From NCBI RefSeq assembly GCF_014648915.1, contig NZ_BMSA01000012.1, positions 1 through 64,000 on the forward strand: a stretch of DNA of 64,000 bases, written 5' to 3'. Position 1 is the first letter of the stretch, and every line of letters starts with the position of its first letter. This DNA comes from Streptomyces phaeofaciens. Lineage in GTDB: Bacteria; Actinomycetota; Actinomycetes; Streptomycetales; Streptomycetaceae. Positions 34,502-43,459 of the stretch are shown here, in pieces. Under the pieces are notes generated by a model, which saw only the letters and a program-made list of their open reading frames with translations, did not search any database and had not been told where the DNA came from. The translations under genes were made by a program, and so were the position numbers.

Positions 34502-35044
34502 TCAGACCGGCGCCCCGGCCTGAGGCGCCGGCTCCCGCAGAACCAGCTGCGGGGCCGTACCCCCACCCGCCGCACCCCCCGGCTCGTGCGCGGAGGACGA
34601 GGGCTCGGCCACCGTCGGCTCCGCGGACGGGGGCGGCGGCTCCGGGGACGGCACGGGCGGCTCGGGGTCGGGGGAGGCGGGTGCGGAGGGCTGCGCCTTC
34701 GTGGGCGCCGGAACCCCCGGCTTCTCGGTCTTCCCGGGGTTCACCGGCCCCGTCGAGGCGGACGCGCTCGCCCCCGCGGACGGCGACCCGGAGGCGGACG
34801 CCGACGCGCTCGGCCGCCCCTTGCCCCGCCCGTGCCCGTGCTTGCCGTCGGTGCCCGCCGCGCCCATGTAGCCGCCGCCCACACCCGCGGGACCCCCGTC
34901 CGGCGCGTCACCGCCCCGGTGGCCCGCCGAGTGCGACGGCTTGGCCCGGCCGCCCTCGTCGTCCCCGACGCTCATGCAGCCGGCGGCCGCCGCGACGGCC
35001 ATGACGGTGGCGGCCAGGCGAACGGGTACGTACTTGGGGAGCAC
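34502..35044 (-). CDS. Small Pro/Ser-rich lipoprotein
   Basis: This 180-residue protein has an N-terminal signal ending in the lipobox AAGC (Cys at about residue 23, after VRLAATVMAVAA). The rest is Gly/Ser/Ala and then Pro/Glu/Pro-rich low complexity without a recognisable domain. It should be lipid-anchored on the outer face of the membrane. GTG at 35044 has GGAGGTGG just upstream. Function is unknown; proteins of this kind may be spacers or wall-associated. Confidence 0.72.
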   Translation of the reverse strand: MLPKYVPVRLAATVMAVAAAAGCMSVGDDEGGRAKPSHSAGHRGGDAPDGGPAGVGGGYMGAAGTDGKHGHGRGKGRPSASASASGSPSAGASASASTGPVNPGKTEKPGVPAPTKAQPSAPASPDPEPPVPSPEPPPPSAEPTVAEPSSSAHEPGGAAGGGTAPQLVLREPAPQAGAPV

Positions 35045-35218
35045 GGGGCCACCTCCGGGGCAGGCGAAAAGAGTCCGCCTTCCCAACTCCCGCCGCCCAC
35101 GAGAAGACACGCGCCCCCGGCCGAGCGGCTCAGCGCCGAACGCGCCGGTGCGAACACGCGGATACGAACACGCCGGTACCGAACACCCCGGTGCCGAACA
35201 CGCGTCGGTGCCGACCCG

Positions 35219-35569
35219 TCAGCCGTACCCCAGCGCGTGCAGCCGGGCGTCGTCGATCCCGAAGTGATGCGCGATCTCGTGCACCACGGTCACCTCGGTC
35301 TCCGCGACGACCTCGTCCCGCGAACCGCACATCCGCAGGGTCGGCCCCCGGTAGATCGTGATCCGGTCCGGCAGCACCCCCGCGTACCACTCGCCACGAT
35401 CCGTCAGCGGGGTCCCCTCGTACAGCCCGAGCAGCTCGGGATCGTCCGCCGGGGGCTCGTCCTCGACGAACACCGCGACGTTGTCCATCAGCCGCGTCAG
35501 CTCCGGCGGAATCCGGTCCAGCGCCTCGGCGACCAGTTCCTCGAACTCCTCGCGCGTCATCTCCAGCAC
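35219..35569 (-). CDS. Minimal zincin-like metallopeptidase
   Basis: This 116-residue protein matches the small possible-metallopeptidase family (DUF1025 type). It has the zinc motif HEIAHHFGIDD (HExxH plus a downstream Asp) near its C-terminus and the conserved DRITIYRGP strand. The N-terminus MTREEFEELVAEALDRIPPEL is typical. GTG at 35569 has GGAG at acceptable spacing; ATG at 35560 is a close alternative. It is cytosolic, with unknown substrate. It is divergent from the phosphoesterase gene. Confidence 0.85.
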   Translation of the reverse strand: MLEMTREEFEELVAEALDRIPPELTRLMDNVAVFVEDEPPADDPELLGLYEGTPLTDRGEWYAGVLPDRITIYRGPTLRMCGSRDEVVAETEVTVVHEIAHHFGIDDARLHALGYG

Positions 35570-35727
35570 AGACCCATTCTCCGGTACGACCCCGCCGTAC
35601 GACGCCCTACGAAGCCCTACGAAGCCCCGAACCGAACGACCGCACCGGGCCCGTGCGGCGGCCGGCCACGCCCACACCCCCGCCCCGGCCCCGCATATCC
35701 GCCCCCACACCGGGGCATACGGCACCA

Positions 35728-37290
35728 ATGGCCCGCGCCCGTGCCCGTACCCCCCTCCCCCTCCGCACCCGCGCCCCCGCCCCGAGGCGCCCGAAGCACC
35801 GCCCGCCCGCCCTAGAACTCGCCGCCCGCCCCAACCCCTGGGCGCGCGCCGCCGGACTGACCGCGGTCGTGCTGCTCGGCGCCTGGCTCGGCCTGCTCGT
35901 CGTGGGAAACGTCCGCGCCCCGGTCGGGCCCATGAACACGACCATGACCCTGCGCCCCTCCCTCACCGGCGGCACAAAGATCAACGTCTCCCCGCTCGGC
36001 GCGCTCCGGCTGGACAGCCACACCGCCCCGGTCCGCCTCGACGTCAACGTCGACCAGCTCGACCCGGCCCGCTCCCAGGCCCTCGTCGACCACCCCGAAC
36101 GCCTCTCCGGCCTCCAGGACGAGGTCGCCGAGGACGTCCGCCACGGCACCCTCGACCTCGCCGTCCGCTCCTGCGTGGCCGTCGTCGCCGGCGCCACCGC
36201 CCTCGGCCTCGCCGTCTACCGGCGCCCCCGCCGCGCCCTGGCCGCCGGCGGCCTCGCCCTCGCCCTGCTCGCCGCCTCGGGCGCGACCGCGTACGCCACC
36301 TGGAACCCCAAGTCGGTCCTGGAACCCCGCTTCTCCGGCCTGCTCTCCTCCGCCCCGTCCCTCGTCGGCGACGCCCGCAGCATCGTCACCGAGTTCGACG
36401 TCTACCAGCAGGAACTCGCCCGCCTCGTGACGAACGTGACCAAGCTGTACGACGTCACCTCCACGCTCCCCGCCTACCAGCCGGACCCCACCACGGTCCG
36501 GGTGCTGCACGTCTCGGACATCCATCTCAACCCCGCGAGCTGGAAGATCATCGGCTCGCTGGTCGAGCAGTACAAGGTGAACGTGATCGTCGACTCCGGC
36601 GACACCATGGACCACGGCTCGGCCGCCGAGAACGGCTTCCTGGACCCGGTCGCCGACCTCGGCGCCCCCTACGTCTGGGTCCGCGGCAACCACGACTCAC
36701 GGCTCACCCAGCACTACCTGGAAGGCGTCGACAACGTGCACGTCCTGGACGACGGCCGGGCCGTGACCCTCGCCGGGCTGCGCTTCGCGGGCATCGGCGA
36801 CCCCCAGTTCACCCCCGACCGGTCCTCGGTCCCGGGCGCCGGCGCGTCCCAGGAGGAGGCGGGCGACCGGCTGGCCTCGGCCCTGCGCGCCCAGGCCGCG
36901 GCCGGCACCCCCGTGGACGTGGCCGTCGCGCACGAGCCCTCCGCCGCCCGCCGCACGGACGGCGCCGTCCCGCTCGTCCTGGCCGGCCACCTCCACCACG
37001 AGGAGACGGAGGTCATGAAGAACGGCACCCGGCTCCGCGTGGAGGGCTCGACCGGCGGCAGCGGCCTGCGCGCCGTCGAGGGCGAGTACCCCGACCCGAT
37101 CCAGGCGTCGATCCTCTACTTCGACCGGGACACCCGCCGCCTCCAGGCCTGGGACGAGATCGAACTGGGCGGACTGGGTCTGACGACGGCCGAGGTCAGC
37201 CGCCACCTGCCCGAGGAGAACCGGCCCGGAGCGGCCCCCGGCGACACGCCGTTCCCCAGCCCGTCGCCCTCTCCCAGCCCGTCCCCGTAA
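35728..37290 (+). CDS. Membrane-anchored calcineurin-like phosphoesterase
   Basis: This 520-residue protein has membrane segments at about 40-62 (AAGLTAVVLLGAWLGLLVVG) and near 150-195. The C-terminal metallophosphoesterase domain (about 245-490) carries metal ligands in HVSDIHLNP, DSGDTMDHG, RGNHDS and AGHLHHEE. It probably hydrolyses a phosphodiester or phosphomonoester at the membrane; the substrate is unknown. The tail ends in Pro-Ser repeats. I chose ATG at 35728; the frame is open upstream to 35653 but that part is Pro-rich and overlaps the divergent gene's control region. Confidence 0.85.
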   Translation: MARARARTPLPLRTRAPAPRRPKHRPPALELAARPNPWARAAGLTAVVLLGAWLGLLVVGNVRAPVGPMNTTMTLRPSLTGGTKINVSPLGALRLDSHTAPVRLDVNVDQLDPARSQALVDHPERLSGLQDEVAEDVRHGTLDLAVRSCVAVVAGATALGLAVYRRPRRALAAGGLALALLAASGATAYATWNPKSVLEPRFSGLLSSAPSLVGDARSIVTEFDVYQQELARLVTNVTKLYDVTSTLPAYQPDPTTVRVLHVSDIHLNPASWKIIGSLVEQYKVNVIVDSGDTMDHGSAAENGFLDPVADLGAPYVWVRGNHDSRLTQHYLEGVDNVHVLDDGRAVTLAGLRFAGIGDPQFTPDRSSVPGAGASQEEAGDRLASALRAQAAAGTPVDVAVAHEPSAARRTDGAVPLVLAGHLHHEETEVMKNGTRLRVEGSTGGSGLRAVEGEYPDPIQASILYFDRDTRRLQAWDEIELGGLGLTTAEVSRHLPEENRPGAAPGDTPFPSPSPSPSPSP

Positions 37291-37296
37291 ACCGTT

Positions 37297-37326
37297 TTGG
37301 CGATCCCTCCCCGCATCCCATATGCT
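37297..37326 (+). promoter_or_regulatory. Promoter of the Glu-Asp-Phe tRNA cluster
   Basis: TTGGCG at 37297-37302 and TATGCT at 37321-37326, spacer 18 bases, lie 45 bases before the tRNA-Glu gene. Confidence 0.6.
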
Positions 37327-37370
37327 TCTCACGTCCCCGACGCGCTGAGAAGCGCCCAGGCGGGCCGATA

Positions 37371-37443
37371 GCCCTCATCGTCTAGCGGCCTAGGACGCCG
37401 CCCTTTCAAGGCGGTAGCACGGGTTCGAATCCCGTTGGGGGCA
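37371..37443 (+). tRNA. tRNA-Glu(TTC)
   Basis: This 73-base cloverleaf has anticodon loop CTTTCAA, T-loop TTCGAAT and acceptor GCCCTCA with TGGGGGC. It is first of three tRNAs. Confidence 0.95.
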
Positions 37444-37493
37444 CGCAGTACGGTGTGCGACACTTAGCGTCGCTGGTTCGCACACAACAGCTT

Positions 37494-37568
37494 GGTCCTG
37501 TGGAGCAGTTTGGAGTGCTCGCCACCCTGTCAAGGTGGAGGCCGCGGGTTCAAATCCCGTCAGGACCG
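37494..37568 (+). tRNA. tRNA-Asp(GTC), copy 1
   Basis: This 75-base cloverleaf has anticodon loop CTGTCAA and acceptor GGTCCTG/CAGGACC. It is identical over its full length to the gene at 42204. Confidence 0.95.
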
Positions 37569-37591
37569 CTGGAGTTCCTCGTGGACTCCTC

Positions 37592-37665
37592 GGCTGGGTA
37601 GCTCAGTTGGTACGAGCGACCGCCTGAAAAGCGGTAGGTCGCCGGTTCGACCCCGGCCCCAGCCA
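37592..37665 (+). tRNA. tRNA-Phe(GAA)
   Basis: This 74-base cloverleaf has anticodon loop CTGAAAA, T-loop TTCGACC and acceptor GGCTGGG/CCCAGCC. It is the last gene of the cluster. Confidence 0.95.
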
Positions 37666-37671
37666 CAGCAC

Positions 37672-37697
37672 AGGCCCCGATCTTCGGATCGGGGCCT
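37672..37697 (+). terminator. Terminator of the tRNA cluster
   Basis: AGGCCCCGATC, a TTCG loop and the complementary arm, followed by a T-rich stretch. Confidence 0.85.
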
Positions 37698-37732
37698 TGT
37701 TGTATGTCTTTCGCGGAGGGACGGGGGCAGCG

Positions 37733-37990
37733 ATGGGCCGGGACGTCGAGCTGGAGAAGGACCGGGCGCGGTACGGACTGCTGGCAGTGATCATCAGCAA
37801 TCTCGCCATAGCCGGGACAGCCGTCTTCGGCGTCTGGCAGCTGGACGGCGACACCTCCGTGATCGTCGGCGTGCTGACGGCCGCCTTCACGGCCGTCAGC
37901 AGTACGACCACCGCGTATCTGGGCATCAAGGCGGTCTCGAACACCGCCCGGTCGATCGTCCTGCGCCGCGACGCGGACGACAGGCCCTGA
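37733..37990 (+). CDS. Small two-helix membrane protein
   Basis: This 85-residue protein has a charged start (MGRDVELEKDRARYG), then two membrane helices: about 13-32 (LLAVIISNLAIAGTAVFGVW) and 38-62 (TSVIVGVLTAAFTAVSSTTTAYLG). It ends in a basic tail. No family is recognised. ATG at 37733 has a GGAGGG-containing leader; an earlier in-frame ATG at 37697 lies at the base of the tRNA terminator and is unlikely. Function is unknown. Confidence 0.7.
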   Translation: MGRDVELEKDRARYGLLAVIISNLAIAGTAVFGVWQLDGDTSVIVGVLTAAFTAVSSTTTAYLGIKAVSNTARSIVLRRDADDRP

Positions 37991-38116
37991 GGGAGACACC
38001 CCTGGACCCCGTACGGCGGACGCGACCCGCCCGGACGGGGCACGACTCCCCCGCCCGAACCGCCGAGACAAAAGCGTTAGCCACGTTTTTCCCCGGGATG
38101 AGATCCTGGATCGCGT

Positions 38117-41100
38117 ATGTCTACGCACCCTGCCCCCGCCCTCGGCGCCCTCGCCCCCCGTCTGGCCGAGCTGTCCCTGCGTGATGCGCACCGGCTCGGG
38201 CGCAGGCTCGAAGGCGCGCGCAAGATCCGCAAGCCGGAGGCCCGCGCCGCCGTCCTCGCCGAGATCGAGGCGGACGTCGCGCGGGTCGAGGAGCGGATGA
38301 CGCTGCGGCGCGGCCGCGTCCCGGCCGTCTCGTACCCCGAACAGCTTCCGGTCAGCCAGAAGAAGGACGAGATCGCGGCCGCCATCCGCGACCATCAGGT
38401 GGTCATCGTCGCCGGTGAGACCGGTTCCGGTAAGACCACCCAGATCCCCAAGATCTGCCTGGAGCTCGGTCGCGGCGTCCGCGGCATGATCGGACACACC
38501 CAGCCGCGCAGGATCGCCGCCCGTACGGTCGCCGAGCGGGTCGCGGAGGAGCTGCGCACACCGCTCGGCGAGGCCGTCGGCTGGAAGGTGCGGTTCACCG
38601 ACCAGGTGAACCCGGACGCGACCTTCGTGAAGCTGATGACGGACGGCATCCTGCTGGCCGAGATCCAGACGGACCGCGAGCTGCGCGCGTACGACACGAT
38701 CATCATCGACGAGGCCCACGAGCGGTCCCTCAACATCGACTTCCTGCTGGGCTACCTGGCCCAGCTGCTGCCGCGCCGGCCCGACCTCAAGGTGATCATC
38801 ACCTCGGCGACCATCGACCCGGAGCGCTTTTCGCGGCACTTCGGAGACGCCCCGATCGTCGAGGTCAGCGGGCGGACGTACCCGGTGGAGGTCCGCTACC
38901 GGCCGCTCCTCGAAGAGGACTCCGAGGACGTCGACCGCGACCAGATCACCGCGATCTGCGATGCCGTCGAGGAGCTCCAGGCCGAGGGCAAGGGCGACAT
39001 CCTCGTCTTCCTCTCCGGCGAGCGGGAGATCCGGGACACGGCCGACGCGCTGGAGAAGAAGCAGTACCGCTTCACGGAAGTACTGCCCCTCTACGCCCGG
39101 CTCTCGCACGCCGAGCAGCACCGGGTCTTCCAGCAGCACACGGGCCGCAGGATCGTTCTGGCGACGAACGTCGCCGAGACGTCCCTGACCGTCCCCGGCA
39201 TCAAATACGTCATCGACCCCGGCTTCGCCCGGATCAGCCGCTACAGCCACCGCACCAAGGTCCAGCGCCTGCCCATCGAGCCGATCTCGCAGGCCAGCGC
39301 CAACCAGCGCAAGGGCCGCTGCGGCCGGACCAGCGACGGCATCTGCATCCGGCTGTACGACGAGGACGACTTCGCCGCCCGCCCGGAGTTCACGGACGCG
39401 GAGATCCTGCGCACGAACCTCGCCTCCGTCATCCTCCAGATGACCGCGGCCGGCCTCGGCGACATCGAGAAGTTCCCCTTCATCGACCCGCCGGACCACC
39501 GCAACATCCGCGACGGCGTCCAGCTGCTCCAGGAGCTGAACGCACTGGACCCGGCGCAGAAGGACCCGCGCAACCGGCTCACGCAGACCGGCCGCAAGCT
39601 GGCCCAGCTGCCCGTCGACCCGCGGCTGGCCCGGATGGTCCTGGAGGCCGAGAAGAACGGCTGTGCCCGCGAGGTCATGGTCATAGCCGCCGCGCTCTCC
39701 ATCCAGGACCCGCGCGAGCGCCCCTCCGACAAGCAGACCCAGGCCGACCAGCAGCACGCCCGCTTCAAGGACGAGACCAGCGACTTCCTCGCCTATCTCA
39801 ACCTGTGGCGGTACGTCCGTGAGCAGCAGCGCGAGCGCGGTTCGTCGTCCTTCCGCCGGATGTGCAAGCAGGAGTACCTCAACTTCCTGCGGATCCGTGA
39901 GTGGCAGGACATCTATACGCAGCTGCGCACGGTCGCCAAGCAGATGGGCATCCACCTCAACGAGCAGGACGCCTCCGGCGACAGCATCCACGTCTCCCTC
40001 CTCGCCGGTCTGCTGTCGCACATCGGGATGAAGGACGTGAAGAACGCCGGGGGGGAGGGTGGGAAGAACGCTGGGCGGGAGGGCGGGAAAAACACGGCGA
40101 AGAACGAGTACCTGGGCGCGCGCAGCGCCAAGTTCGCGATCTTCCCCGGGTCGGCGCTGTTCAAGAAGACGCCCCTCTTCGTGATGTCGGCCGAGCTGGT
40201 CGAGACCTCCCGGCTGTGGGCGCGGGTCAACGCGAAGATCGAGCCCGAGTGGGTCGAGCCGCTCGCCGGGCACCTGCTGAAGCGGACGTACAGCGAACCG
40301 CACTGGGAGAAGGACGCGGCGGCGGTGATGGCCTTCGAGAAGGTCACCCTGTACGGCGTTCCGATCATCGCCCAGCGGAAGGTCAACTACGGCCGGATCG
40401 ATCCCGAGACGAGCCGTGAGCTGTTCCTGCGCAACGCGCTCGTCGAGGGCGACTGGCGTACGCACCACAAGTTCTTCGCGGACAACCGCAGGCTGCTCAG
40501 CGAGGTCGAGGAGCTGGAGCACCGTGCGCGGCGCCGGGACATCGTGGTCGACGACGAGACGCTGTTCGACTTCTACGACCAGCGGGTCCCCGAACACGTC
40601 GTCTCCGGTGCCCATTTCGACTCCTGGTGGAAGAGCAAGCGGCATGAGCAGCCCGACTTCCTGGACTTCGAGCGGGAGATGCTCATCCGGGAGTCGGCGG
40701 AGGCGGTCACCAAGGCCGACTATCCGGACTCCTGGCGTCAGGGGCCGCTGAAGTTCCGGGTGACGTACCAGTTCGAGCCGGGTGCGGACGCGGACGGTGT
40801 GACGGTCCATGTCCCGCTCCAGGTGCTCAACCAGGTCACGGACGAGGGCTTCGACTGGCAGATCCCGGGTCTGCGGGAAGAGGTCGTCACCGAGCTGATC
40901 CGTTCGCTGCCCAAGCCGATCCGCCGTCACTACGTGCCGGCGCCGAACTTCGCCAAGCGCTTCCTGGACCAGGCGGTGCCCCTCCAGGAGCCGCTGACCA
41001 CCACCATGGCGCGTGAGCTGAAGCGCATGGTCGGCGTTCCCTTCGAGGCGGACGACTTCGACTGGTCGAGGCTCCCCGACCACTTGAAGATCACGTTCCG

Positions 41101-42109
41101 GATCGTCGACGAGCGGCGCCGCAAGCTGGCCGAGGACAAGGATCTGGAAGCGCTGAGGCTCCGTCTGAAGCCGAAGGCACGCCAGGCGATCTCCCAGGCG
41201 GCCGCGGCGACCGCCGAGCGCCGGGGCGGCGAGTCCCTGGAACGCTCGGGCCTGACCGACTGGACGATCGGCACGCTCACCCGCGTCTTCGAGACCCGCC
41301 GCGCCGGCCAGCCCGTGAAGGCGTACCCGGCACTGGTCGACGACGGCGACACGGTCTCGGTACGCCTCTTCGACACCGAGGCGGAGCAGGCGGAGGCGAT
41401 GTGGAAGGGCACCCGGCGGCTGATCCTGCGCAACATCCCGGTGAACCCGGCGAAGTTCGCGTCCGAGAAGCTCACGAACGCCCAGAAGCTCGCCCTGTCG
41501 GCCAATCCGCACGGGTCGATACAGGCCCTGTTCGACGACTGCGCCATGGCGGCGGCGGACCGGCTGATCGCCGACTTCGGCGGCCCGGCGTGGGACGAGG
41601 AGTCGTACCGGAAGCTGTACGACAAGGTGCGTGCGGAGATCGTCGACACGACGGTGCGTACGGTCGGGCAGGTGCAGCAGGTCCTCGCCGCCTGGCAGGC
41701 CTGTGAGCGCCGTCTGAAGGGCGTACGCAGCCCGACGCTGCTGGCCAACCTGGCGGACGTGCGGGCGCAGCTGGACGCCCTGGTGAAGCCCGGTTTCGTG
41801 ACGTGGGCGGGGCTGCGGCGGCTGCCGGACCTGATGCGCTACCTCGTCGCCGCCGACCGACGCCTTCAGCAGATGGCAACAAACGTCCAGCGGGACACCA
41901 CCCGCATGGAGAAGGTCCACGAGATGCAGGACGAGTACGCCTGGCTGCTGGAGCAGCTTCCCCGGGGCCGGCCGGTGCCGCGGCAGGTCCTGGACATCCG
42001 CTGGATGGTCGAGGAGCTCCGGGTCAGCTATTTCGCCCACGCGCTGGGCACCGCGTACCCGGTCTCGGACAAGCGGATCGTGAAGGCGATCGACGCCGCG
42101 GCACCGTGA
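38117..42109 (+). CDS. hrpA: DEAH-box ATP-dependent RNA helicase HrpA
   Basis: This 1330-residue helicase has motif I GETGSGKTTQIP, DEAH in IIIDEAHERSLNIDFLLGYL, SAT in ITSATIDPERF, and QRKGRCGRTSDGICIRLYDEDDF near the end of the core. The helicase-associated and OB-like regions and the long DUF3418-type C-terminus that typify HrpA follow. It unwinds RNA 3' to 5' and in E. coli acts on mRNA and stalled ribosomes. The length is normal for the family. At 40040-40087 a 24-base unit occurs twice plus a partial copy, inserting Lys-Asn-Ala-Gly-rich residues not expected in the core. A hairpin follows the stop. Confidence 0.95.
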   Translation: MSTHPAPALGALAPRLAELSLRDAHRLGRRLEGARKIRKPEARAAVLAEIEADVARVEERMTLRRGRVPAVSYPEQLPVSQKKDEIAAAIRDHQVVIVAGETGSGKTTQIPKICLELGRGVRGMIGHTQPRRIAARTVAERVAEELRTPLGEAVGWKVRFTDQVNPDATFVKLMTDGILLAEIQTDRELRAYDTIIIDEAHERSLNIDFLLGYLAQLLPRRPDLKVIITSATIDPERFSRHFGDAPIVEVSGRTYPVEVRYRPLLEEDSEDVDRDQITAICDAVEELQAEGKGDILVFLSGEREIRDTADALEKKQYRFTEVLPLYARLSHAEQHRVFQQHTGRRIVLATNVAETSLTVPGIKYVIDPGFARISRYSHRTKVQRLPIEPISQASANQRKGRCGRTSDGICIRLYDEDDFAARPEFTDAEILRTNLASVILQMTAAGLGDIEKFPFIDPPDHRNIRDGVQLLQELNALDPAQKDPRNRLTQTGRKLAQLPVDPRLARMVLEAEKNGCAREVMVIAAALSIQDPRERPSDKQTQADQQHARFKDETSDFLAYLNLWRYVREQQRERGSSSFRRMCKQEYLNFLRIREWQDIYTQLRTVAKQMGIHLNEQDASGDSIHVSLLAGLLSHIGMKDVKNAGGEGGKNAGREGGKNTAKNEYLGARSAKFAIFPGSALFKKTPLFVMSAELVETSRLWARVNAKIEPEWVEPLAGHLLKRTYSEPHWEKDAAAVMAFEKVTLYGVPIIAQRKVNYGRIDPETSRELFLRNALVEGDWRTHHKFFADNRRLLSEVEELEHRARRRDIVVDDETLFDFYDQRVPEHVVSGAHFDSWWKSKRHEQPDFLDFEREMLIRESAEAVTKADYPDSWRQGPLKFRVTYQFEPGADADGVTVHVPLQVLNQVTDEGFDWQIPGLREEVVTELIRSLPKPIRRHYVPAPNFAKRFLDQAVPLQEPLTTTMARELKRMVGVPFEADDFDWSRLPDHLKITFRIVDERRRKLAEDKDLEALRLRLKPKARQAISQAAAATAERRGGESLERSGLTDWTIGTLTRVFETRRAGQPVKAYPALVDDGDTVSVRLFDTEAEQAEAMWKGTRRLILRNIPVNPAKFASEKLTNAQKLALSANPHGSIQALFDDCAMAAADRLIADFGGPAWDEESYRKLYDKVRAEIVDTTVRTVGQVQQVLAAWQACERRLKGVRSPTLLANLADVRAQLDALVKPGFVTWAGLRRLPDLMRYLVAADRRLQQMATNVQRDTTRMEKVHEMQDEYAWLLEQLPRGRPVPRQVLDIRWMVEELRVSYFAHALGTAYPVSDKRIVKAIDAAAP

Positions 42110-42121
42110 CGGACCCTGTAC

Positions 42122-42154
42122 GGAGGGTGAGTTCGACCACGGGGCTCACCCTCC
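42122..42154 (+). terminator. Hairpin after hrpA
   Basis: GGAGGGTGAG pairs with CTCACCCTCC across a 13-base loop, 13 bases after the hrpA stop. It lacks a T tract. TACAGT at 42157-42162 just after it may be the -10 of the following tRNA-Asp. Confidence 0.55.
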
Positions 42155-42203
42155 TGTACAGTCCTTCTCGCAGCACAGCGCAAGACAAAGTGCCGCAAAG
42201 CCT

Positions 42204-42278
42204 GGTCCTGTGGAGCAGTTTGGAGTGCTCGCCACCCTGTCAAGGTGGAGGCCGCGGGTTCAAATCCCGTCAGGACCG
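42204..42278 (+). tRNA. tRNA-Asp(GTC), copy 2
   Basis: This 75-base cloverleaf is identical to the copy at 37494. It stands alone after hrpA with its own terminator. Confidence 0.95.
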
Positions 42279-42291
42279 CAGTGAAGCAAAG

Positions 42292-42325
42292 GAAGGCCCG
42301 CACCCCCTCGGGGATGCGGGCCTTC
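42292..42325 (+). terminator. Terminator after tRNA-Asp copy 2
   Basis: GAAGGCCCGCA pairs with TGCGGGCCTTC around a CCCC/GGGG inner stem, then TTCG. Confidence 0.82.
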
Positions 42326-42587
42326 TTCGTGTGCCCGGCGGCCGCCCAAGGCCCGTTGAGCCGGCTCACCGTCGCGCCGTTCGGCAGGTGAGGCCGGGGC
42401 GCCGTCGGGGCCGATGAGCCCGGAGTGCGGCTCCGGGGCGGCCACAGGGGCCCCGGGAGGCCCGTAGGGGCATCGGCGGTGGCACGCCGCCCGTCCGGCG
42501 GGGGACTCGCGCCCTTGACGGCGTCACATTCCGTCGGTACCCCAGAACTCAGGGCCCTTTCCCCGTGTGGCCCCCAGGAGGTGGCGC

Positions 42588-42782
42588 ATGGCGGCATCGG
42601 TCAGGCACGAGACGCGGGCCCTGCTCCGCGCGCATCTGTCGGCCGCGTCGTCCTACCGGCACCTGACCCGTCACTGTCCGATCTGCCACCGCTTGCTGCG
42701 GCTGGCGATGGACGGCGCTCCAGCGGGTACACAAGCCCCTGAGAGGGTCGCCGCGGAGGACGAGGGCTCCTCGGCCTCCTGA
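42588..42782 (+). CDS. Small conserved Streptomyces protein with CPIC motif
   Basis: This 64-residue protein (MAASVRHETRALLRAHLSAA) has an HCPICHRLL motif at about 29-37 that could bind a metal with nearby His residues. An AGGAGG ribosome site lies eight bases before the ATG. It resembles small DUF6274-type proteins found near bldC in Streptomyces (from memory). Function is unknown. Codon usage is normal for the genome, which supports a real gene. Confidence 0.65.
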   Translation: MAASVRHETRALLRAHLSAASSYRHLTRHCPICHRLLRLAMDGAPAGTQAPERVAAEDEGSSAS

Positions 42783-43236
42783 CCTCTCGGCGGCGTCAAC
42801 AGCCGTACGGCGAGGGGGCGATGGAGGAAGGCTGACCTGCAAGCGCTTCCACTAGCGCACCCGGACCTGCGGCAACAAGGCCACTGGCATGTGACGGGTG
42901 TCACCGCATAAGTTTTGGAACCGGGCCTACTTACCGGTCTCCTACAACAGGTCAATTTAATATGTGCAATTGCACCACTGTGGAGGATGCCTCCAGGAAC
43001 CCTCCCAGAGCCTCCCCAGACTCCGACAAGCCCGCTCACAGAGCCACCTGATACGGCTTCCGGGACGGTCGTGGACGCACAAAAAAGATCGCGCTGGACC
43101 CGGCGGAGTCCAGCGCGATCGACGACGCTCCCTGTGGGCGACGGGCCTGTTGGGGCAGACCCGCGTCGCTCGTAGCCAGGGTTCGAACGACACGACAGGT
43201 TGGGGGACCTGGCGTTTCGCCCGGTTATTCAGTTGT
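42783..43236. other. Intergenic region downstream of bldC
   Basis: No confident gene. It contains an AT-rich patch with a perfect GTGCAATTGCAC palindrome at 42964-42975, a 29-codon frame starting ATG at 42962, and the bldC terminator at 43087-43120. Confidence 0.4.
43087..43120 (-). terminator. bldC terminator
   Basis: GATCGCGCTGGAC pairs perfectly with its complement around an eight-base loop; on the minus strand it is followed by six T residues. It lies 117 bases beyond the bldC stop. Confidence 0.85.
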
Positions 43237-43443
43237 TCAGGCCTCGGTGCGCTGCTGCGGAATGCCCGCAAGCAGGGCGCGGACCTCGGCCTCGCGGTAT
43301 CGGCGATGTCCGCCGAGCGTACGGATCGACGTGAGCTTGCCGGCCTTCGCCCACCGCGTGACCGTCTTCGGGTCCACACGGAACATGGTGGCGACCTCAG
43401 CCGGGGTCAGCAGCGGCTCAGCATCAGGGGTGCGAGCGGTCAT
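43237..43443 (-). CDS. bldC: Developmental regulator BldC
   Basis: This 68-residue protein is a small MerR-like winged-helix DNA-binding protein: LLTPAEVATMFRVDPKTVTRWAKAGKLTSIRTLGGHRRYREAEVRALL. BldC binds head-to-tail on direct repeats and holds back premature entry into sporulation in Streptomyces (established knowledge). Sequence and length match the known protein. A GAGGAGG ribosome site precedes the ATG, and a hairpin sits immediately upstream of it, so translation may be controlled. It is encoded alone, with a long upstream noncoding region and a strong terminator. Confidence 0.98.
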   Translation of the reverse strand: MTARTPDAEPLLTPAEVATMFRVDPKTVTRWAKAGKLTSIRTLGGHRRYREAEVRALLAGIPQQRTEA

Positions 43444-43459
43444 GAGCGGCCTCCTCGGG

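Noticed and set aside
37550-42040. A 1496-codon minus-strand frame over tRNAs and hrpA
   Set aside because: Shadow of hrpA and three tRNA genes; no recognisable protein features.
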